Assembly: GCA_964498605.1 (NCBI GenBank)
Contig: CAZCHK010000043.1
Coordinates: 1 to 19,179, forward strand
Direction: 5' to 3'
Origin: JBGQAS01 sp964498605
Lineage (GTDB): Bacteria; Chloroflexota; Anaerolineae; Anaerolineales; Anaerolineaceae
DNA: 19,179 nt
Part shown: positions 15,477 to 19,179 of the stretch, one piece after another
Layout: each line of letters begins with the position of its first letter
Numbering within the stretch: the stretch's first letter is position 1
Program-made: the position numbers and the translations under genes
The notes under the pieces: generated by a model
What the model was told of the DNA's origin: nothing
Database searches by the model: none
The model's input: the letters and a program-made list of their open reading frames with translations, nothing else

Positions 15477-15482
15477 ATTATA
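15477..15482 (-). promoter_or_regulatory. -10 element of the V/A-ATPase operon
   Basis: A perfect TATAAT lies on the minus strand 143 bp before the TTG of the first operon gene, inside CTGTACTATAATCATG. The -35 region is weak. The predicted leader of about 135 nt (15335-15470) holds no ORF; I see no clear regulatory fold in it. Confidence 0.5.
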
Positions 15483-15924
15483 GTACAGTTTGTCTTTTGT
15501 GACATTTCGCACTGAAATCAAGCATGTATCGTAAAAGGACAGCAAGGTTCTATCAGCGTAAATCCTTTGAGCCAGATCACACAGGGTGTTTACATGCAGG
15601 CCGGGTAGATGCAGGAACTAGTTCGTTAAAGAAATTTTCCGAATACCGCGGATCTAGATTTTTTTAATTAGGCTCGCATATCTCCCACCACAGGGACCGT
15701 TTTTACCCGCTCTGAGGGGGTAATAACCGTTTATGGCGTCTTTCTCTCTCTGAAACGATCGAGCTGTGTCTTCTGCGCCTCTAAACCTGATTAATAGTGG
15801 ACCACTTACGCAGAGACTCATTGCAGGCTCATCCAGATATTCAGGCATTGATCATTGGAAGAAGTCCAACCCAACGCGAGTCGGGTTGGATTATTCCTGA
15901 ATATTGCATTAAAAAACTGCTGAT
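15483..15924. other. Gene-free stretch upstream of the ATPase operon
   Basis: I find no supportable gene in these ~440 bp. A 64-codon minus-strand ORF (15654-15848) has no ribosome-binding site and no family resemblance. No tRNA cloverleaf was recognised. The visible structure is a nested pair of inverted repeats at 15837-15904. The region may also hold distal control sites for the ATPase promoter, but none is recognisable. Confidence 0.5.
15837..15904. repeat. Nested inverted repeats, possible terminator of the 15.9-kb lipoprotein gene
   Basis: The outer arms are ATATTCAGG (15837-15845) and CCTGAATAT (15896-15904). The inner arms are TCCAACCC (15865-15872) and GGGTTGGA (15883-15890). The inner hairpin lies 35 bp past the stop of the minus-strand lipoprotein gene and on that strand is followed by CTTCTTCC, a weak U-rich tail. 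It could be a terminator, but the paired outer arms are more than a terminator needs. Confidence 0.4.
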
Positions 15925-16692
15925 CTACGGGGAATCTTCAATCCCGCATTTCTCCAGCCACTCGTTCGTCCCAGCATCAAAATCCTGCAGCATGTCCAGA
16001 TACTGCTGCATCTGCTCCTGCTGCTCGGGGGACATGTTGCCGCCCATCTGGGAGAACAACTCTTCCAGGGAAACATCCTCGCCAGAGGCTGTGTCATCCG
16101 CCGCTGCCCAGACAGCGTACTGGATATTCATCAGATCCATGCTATCTTGACTGACCTGTAATTGTTCACGGCACAAGCATTCCGCCATCTGCAGCAGCTT
16201 CCCATCCGCGAGCAGCCCCACTGTGAAGTAATCCTCGGGGGAAGGCCCACTTTTGTTCGAATCGACGCACACAACAAAAGGCTGTACCTCAACCGATTCC
16301 CCGGAAGGAATAGTGACCAGAAGAGGCTGGACAACCATCATCCTTTGGGTATCCTCACTGGCCGGTGAGAAGACCAACCCGCACGGGATTTCCACCTCAA
16401 TGGATTCGTCACCATTATTGCGCATGTGCAGGTTCATGACCGGTCCGGTAAATCCCAGGTTAGTTTCACTGCCGGAAATCTCCAAAATGCTGACCTGGTT
16501 GTCCTCAACCAGCGTAACAAACTCGTCATACTTCTCGACCAACCCTTGGACAGTCAGTGGTACGGTTGTGTTCTCCACGGGCAGCTCCCCTGACGCCTCT
16601 TGAGCCCCCGGTTGCAGAGACCCCAGGTTGAAAGGCAGCGTGCAGCCCAGGCACAGCAGGGCTGCCGTGAAGGCTGCGATATATTTTTTCAT
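15925..16692 (-). CDS. Predicted lipoprotein of unknown function
   Basis: I cannot name this 255-aa protein. MKKYIAAFTAALLCLGC is a lipoprotein-type signal; Cys17 is the likely lipidated residue, although cysteine at -3 is not the usual leucine. A linker (about 18-42) follows, then a probable beta-sandwich (about 43-195). That region includes GPVMNLHMRNNGDESIEVEI, PCGLVFSPASEDTQRMMVV, and FVVCVDSNKSGPSPEDYFTVG. Five cysteines follow Cys17 (in EIPCG, VVCVD, ECLC and EKCG), so disulfides are possible. The C-terminal part is glutamine- and methionine-rich (SPEQQEQMQQYLDMLQDF). An upstream in-frame ATG exists, but GGAGG just before ATG 16692 and the signal peptide decide the start. It has its own promoter and is divergent from the deaminase gene. 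Confidence 0.78.
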   Translation of the reverse strand: MKKYIAAFTAALLCLGCTLPFNLGSLQPGAQEASGELPVENTTVPLTVQGLVEKYDEFVTLVEDNQVSILEISGSETNLGFTGPVMNLHMRNNGDESIEVEIPCGLVFSPASEDTQRMMVVQPLLVTIPSGESVEVQPFVVCVDSNKSGPSPEDYFTVGLLADGKLLQMAECLCREQLQVSQDSMDLMNIQYAVWAAADDTASGEDVSLEELFSQMGGNMSPEQQEQMQQYLDMLQDFDAGTNEWLEKCGIEDSP

Positions 16693-16714
16693 AGACACCT
16701 CCATCCTCAATATC

Positions 16715-16744
16715 ATTATATGGTTATCCATGCTCATTTTTCAA
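16715..16744 (-). promoter_or_regulatory. Promoter of the lipoprotein gene
   Basis: On the minus strand TTGAAA (16744-16739) and a perfect TATAAT (16720-16715) are 18 bp apart, the best two-part promoter in the window. The predicted leader is only about 16 nt and consists of little more than the ribosome-binding site GGATGGAGGTG. Confidence 0.7.
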
Positions 16745-16772
16745 GACTGTTCTCAATATTATTCTTTCCGCG

Positions 16773-16794
16773 CATTCTTTTTTATTAAAGAATG
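16773..16794. repeat. Palindrome between divergent promoters, possible operator
   Basis: CATTCTTT and AAAGAATG form a perfect 8-bp inverted repeat around TTTATT. It lies midway between the divergent lipoprotein and deaminase promoters. A direct copy of ATTCTTT precedes it at 16761-16767. It is AT-rich and could arise by chance. Confidence 0.35.
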
Positions 16795-16820
16795 AAAAAC
16801 TCACTCTCGGTTTGAACTTA

Positions 16821-16829
16821 TGCTATGAT
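16821..16829 (+). promoter_or_regulatory. Extended -10 promoter of the deaminase gene
   Basis: TGCTATGAT is an extended -10 (TGn plus TATGAT), which can work without a good -35; none is seen. The start would lie near 16836, leaving a leader of about 14 nt containing the ribosome-binding site AGGAGG. Confidence 0.45.
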
Positions 16830-16849
16830 TATGGGCAGGAGGATCAACC

Positions 16850-17284
16850 ATGCGTCCTGACTGGGATTCCTATTTCATGAAGATCGCCTACGCCGTTTCG
16901 GAGCGCAGCACCTGCGACCGGGCCTTCGTGGGCTGCGTGCTGGTCCTGGACAAGCGCATCCTGACCACCGGCTTCAACGGATCGCCCGCTGGACAGCCGC
17001 ACTGCGACGAGGTCGGGCACCTGCTTGTCGACGGGCACTGCATCCGCACCATTCACGCCGAGACCAACGCCATCATACAGGCCGCCCTGCACGGCGTCTC
17101 CACACGCGGCTGCACCTGCTATGTCACTCATTTTCCCTGCATCAACTGCACCAAGGCGCTCATCAACGCCGGGATCACACGCCTGGTCTATCACGTGGCG
17201 TACCGCCAGGATGAAAACGCCATCCAGTTCCTGAAGGACGCGAACGTTGAGATCGTAGAGCATGTCACAAATGCTGAAGAATAA
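16850..17284 (+). CDS. dCMP deaminase-family zinc enzyme (ComEB-like)
   Basis: This 144-aa cytidine/deoxycytidylate deaminase-fold protein likely converts dCMP to dUMP for thymidylate synthesis in the cytoplasm. The N-terminus DWDSYFMKIAYAVSERSTC is typical of the dCMP deaminase/ComEB group, as is TTGFNGSPAGQPHCDEVGH. The zinc and catalytic residues are His69 and Glu71 (IHAETNAIIQAA) and Cys97 and Cys100 (FPCINCTKALINAG). Additional cysteines at 52, 64, 88 and 90 are common in this group. AGGAGG precedes the ATG and a terminator follows, so it stands alone; no competence gene is adjacent, so the ComEB name carries no functional weight. Confidence 0.92.
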   Translation: MRPDWDSYFMKIAYAVSERSTCDRAFVGCVLVLDKRILTTGFNGSPAGQPHCDEVGHLLVDGHCIRTIHAETNAIIQAALHGVSTRGCTCYVTHFPCINCTKALINAGITRLVYHVAYRQDENAIQFLKDANVEIVEHVTNAEE

Positions 17285-17334
17285 GCGAGTGGATCAGTTC
17301 AAGTCGGGAAAAAACGCGTAGCGATGCCAGTCAT

Positions 17335-17377
17335 AAAGGGGTCTTCATCATCCAAGGCTTCATTTGGACCCTTTTTT
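17335..17377 (+). terminator. Intrinsic terminator after the deaminase gene
   Basis: AAAGGG (17335-17340) pairs with CCCTTT (17369-17374), and inside it TCCAA (17351-17355) pairs with TTGGA (17364-17368). The left side has an internal bulge. A run of six T is at 17372-17377. The T run makes termination likely, although the stem is interrupted. Confidence 0.6.
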
Positions 17378-17429
17378 ATCTACAAGGATTCGATGTCGAT
17401 CAACAGTGCAGCCAAGATATTCTCTTTTC

Positions 17430-17446
17430 TATAATACTTTTATAAT
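17430..17446 (+). promoter_or_regulatory. Tandem -10 sequences upstream of clpB
   Basis: Two perfect TATAAT hexamers occur at 17430-17435 and 17441-17446 in AT-rich DNA, 67-83 bp before the clpB ATG. Neither has a good -35. I looked for a CIRCE element or HspR-type inverted repeat before clpB and saw neither. Confidence 0.4.
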
Positions 17447-17512
17447 TTTTTAACAGCCTTCAAATAAACTTTTGAGATACTAGGAATAACCAAAGGTTTT
17501 CCGAGGTGTTCT

Positions 17513-19179
17513 ATGAATTTTGAAAATTTCACGCAAAAAGCCCAGGAAGCGATCATGTCTTCCCAGCAGATCGCCCTGGAAAAGAATCATCCTGGGATCG
17601 AACCGTCGCACCTGCTGCTGGCTTTGCTCGATCAGGACGAGGGTGTGGTACCGGCGATCATCAACAGGATATCCGGCAGCACGGCAGGATTAAAACAAGA
17701 CCTGCTTCAGCACCTGGACAATCAGCCGAAAGTCAGTGGTCCCGGAGCTGGAGAGATCGGCCTGGCAAGAACATCAAACGACGTGTTGATCGCGTCGCAG
17801 CGCTACGCCAAAGGCATGCAGGACGAATATGTCTCGACCGAGCATATGCTCCTGGCGCTGCTGGAAAGCACTGAAGGAAAACGCCTGGCCCAGTTCGGGC
17901 TGACCAAGGAATCCATCCTGAAATCCCTCAGCGAGGTGAGGGGAAGCCAGCGCGTCACCAACCAGAACCCGGAGGGTTCCTACCAGGCCTTGCAAAAATA
18001 CGGACACGACCTGACCGCCAGCGCGCGGCAGGCAAAGCTCGATCCAGTCATCGGCAGGGATGAAGAGATCCGCAGGGTTATCCAGATCCTCTCCCGCCGC
18101 AGCAAGAACAATCCTGCCTTGATCGGCGACCCGGGCGTTGGCAAGACCGCCATCGTTGAAGGCCTGGCACAGCGCATTATCAAAGGGGATGTCCCGGAGA
18201 ATCTGAAGAACAAGCGCCTGATCATGCTGGACATGGGCGCGCTCATCGCGGGTGCCAAGTACCGTGGAGAATTTGAGGAGCGCCTTAAAGCCGTTCTCAA
18301 GGAGGTCCGCTCGGCGGAAGGCAAAGTCATTCTTTTCATCGATGAAATGCACACGGTCATCGGCGCCGGCGCCGCGGAAGGCGCCATGGATGCCAGCAAC
18401 ATGCTCAAACCCCTCCTGGCGCGTGGTGAGCTGCACATGATCGGCGCGACCACGATCACCGAATACAGGAAATACATTGAGAAGGATGCCGCATTGGAAC
18501 GACGCTTCCAGCCGGTCCTGGTCACGGAACCGGGCGTGGAAGACACGATCAGCATCCTGCGTGGTTTGAAAAGCCGCTACGAGGTGCATCACGGCGTACG
18601 CATCACCGACGGCGCGGTCATCGCGGCTGCCAACCTTTCCAACCGCTACATCACCGACCGCCGTCTTCCGGATAAGGCCATCGACCTGATCGACGAAGCG
18701 GCCGCGCGCCTGCGCACGGAGATCGATTCGAAACCCCAGGAACTTGACGAGGTCGACCGCCAGATCATCCAGATGGAGATCGAACGCCAGGCGCTCCAAA
18801 AAGAAAAGGACAAATCATCCGCCGAGCGCCTGCACAAGATCGAATCGGACCTGGCAGATTTGCGCGAACGATCCAACCAGCTGACGCTGCGCTGGCAGAC
18901 TGAAAAAACAGCCATTACCGATCTGCAGAAGGTCAAGGAACAGGTCGAGCAAACTCAAAACGAACTGGAGGATGCCGAACGAAAAAATGACCTGGAAGAT
19001 GCCGCCCGCCTGCGCTACGGGGTGATGCCGGAACTGGAAGCCAAACGGGGCGATGCCGAGAAGCGGTTACAGCAGCTTCAGAAGGAAGGAGCCCTTCTCA
19101 AGGAGGAGGTGGACGCCGAAGAAATCGCCAGCATCGTGGCGAAATGGACCCACATCCCGGTCGAGAACCTGCTCGAAAG
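17513..19179 (+). CDS. clpB: ATP-dependent disaggregase ClpB, N-terminal two-thirds (3' end outside window)
   Basis: The first 555 codons are present and the frame is open at the window's right edge. ClpB works with DnaK to pull proteins out of aggregates in the cytoplasm. In order: the N-domain with its two repeats (FTQKAQEAIMSSQQIALEKN, about 6-25; SNDVLIASQRYAKGMQDEYV, about 88-107); a linker; then the first AAA+ domain with Walker A GDPGVGKT (205-212), the pore-loop region AGAKYRGEFEERLK, Walker B VILFIDEMH (272-280), and GATTITEYRKYIEKD; then a long coiled-coil middle domain (about 400-525), which separates ClpB from ClpA and ClpC. The window stops at AKWTHIPVENLLE, just before the second AAA+ domain. 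GAGG six bases before the ATG supports the start. No frameshift is seen. Confidence 0.97.
   Translation, partial: MNFENFTQKAQEAIMSSQQIALEKNHPGIEPSHLLLALLDQDEGVVPAIINRISGSTAGLKQDLLQHLDNQPKVSGPGAGEIGLARTSNDVLIASQRYAKGMQDEYVSTEHMLLALLESTEGKRLAQFGLTKESILKSLSEVRGSQRVTNQNPEGSYQALQKYGHDLTASARQAKLDPVIGRDEEIRRVIQILSRRSKNNPALIGDPGVGKTAIVEGLAQRIIKGDVPENLKNKRLIMLDMGALIAGAKYRGEFEERLKAVLKEVRSAEGKVILFIDEMHTVIGAGAAEGAMDASNMLKPLLARGELHMIGATTITEYRKYIEKDAALERRFQPVLVTEPGVEDTISILRGLKSRYEVHHGVRITDGAVIAAANLSNRYITDRRLPDKAIDLIDEAAARLRTEIDSKPQELDEVDRQIIQMEIERQALQKEKDKSSAERLHKIESDLADLRERSNQLTLRWQTEKTAITDLQKVKEQVEQTQNELEDAERKNDLEDAARLRYGVMPELEAKRGDAEKRLQQLQKEGALLKEEVDAEEIASIVAKWTHIPVENLLE

Noticed and set aside
15654..15848. 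64-codon minus-strand frame in the gene-free stretch
   Set aside because: There is no ribosome-binding site before its ATG, no family resemblance and no neighbour support. A decayed gene cannot be excluded but is not supported.
15335..15924. tRNA, riboswitch or CRISPR repeat in the longest non-coding stretch
   Set aside because: No cloverleaf arms with a TTCGANNC-like loop, no evenly spaced direct repeats, and no recognisable riboswitch core were seen.
17378..17512. Heat-shock operator (CIRCE or HspR-type repeat) upstream of clpB
   Set aside because: No TTAGCACTC/GAGTGCTAA or CTTGAGT/ACTCAAG arrangement could be found.
17774..18799. 341-codon open frame on the minus strand opposite clpB
   Set aside because: The plus strand encodes unmistakable ClpB motifs across the whole interval. 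The antisense translation has no recognisable domain and reflects the codon bias of the real gene.

Overview
The window reads as a chromosomal segment of a free-living bacterium with ordinary gene density. It has moderate GC in genes, AT-richer intergenic regions, good Shine-Dalgarno sites (GGAGG, AAGGAG), and some TTG and GTG starts. A complete bacterial V/A-type ATPase operon, a serpin, a fused lipoprotein MsrAB and bacterial ClpB together suggest Chloroflexota, probably Anaerolineae. That placement is inference from gene content and was not tested by any search.

Left part (1-2.9 kb): the C-terminal end of a serpin, then a lipoprotein-anchored MsrA-MsrB fusion. These converge on a two-gene minus-strand iron unit: a ferritin-like protein followed by a NifU/IscU-type Fe-S scaffold.

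Middle-left (3.0-6.6 kb): two unrecognised membrane proteins form a minus-strand pair behind a clear TATAAT promoter. Their leader contains a terminator-like hairpin. Divergent from them is a ferric-reductase-like flavocytochrome ending at a very strong terminator, followed by a small pyridoxamine-phosphate-oxidase-fold flavoprotein on the minus strand.

Centre (6.7-15.5 kb): nine minus-strand genes encode a whole V/A-type rotary ATPase, transcribed in the order H(G)-C-I-K-F-E-A-B-D. They are tightly packed, with ATGA and TGATG overlaps, and start from one visible promoter near 15.48 kb. All subunit classes needed for the enzyme are present: the A3B3 catalytic head, the D/F/C central rotor, the E/H peripheral stalks, and the I/K membrane motor. 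Genes C and F sit in different places from the Thermus and Enterococcus operons. The K subunit is a four-helix form with one visible ion-binding glutamate and no Na+-type glutamine.

Right part (15.5-19.2 kb): about 0.4 kb of gene-free DNA with nested inverted repeats, an unrecognised lipoprotein, a divergent dCMP-deaminase-like gene, and the first two-thirds of ClpB, cut by the window end.

I found no CRISPR array, insertion sequence, tRNA or rRNA, and no clear new defence or mobile system. The observations most worth a second look are the MsrB domain lacking its resolving cysteine, the K-subunit architecture, the attenuator-like leader of the unknown membrane operon, and the ferritin/Fe-S-scaffold pair.
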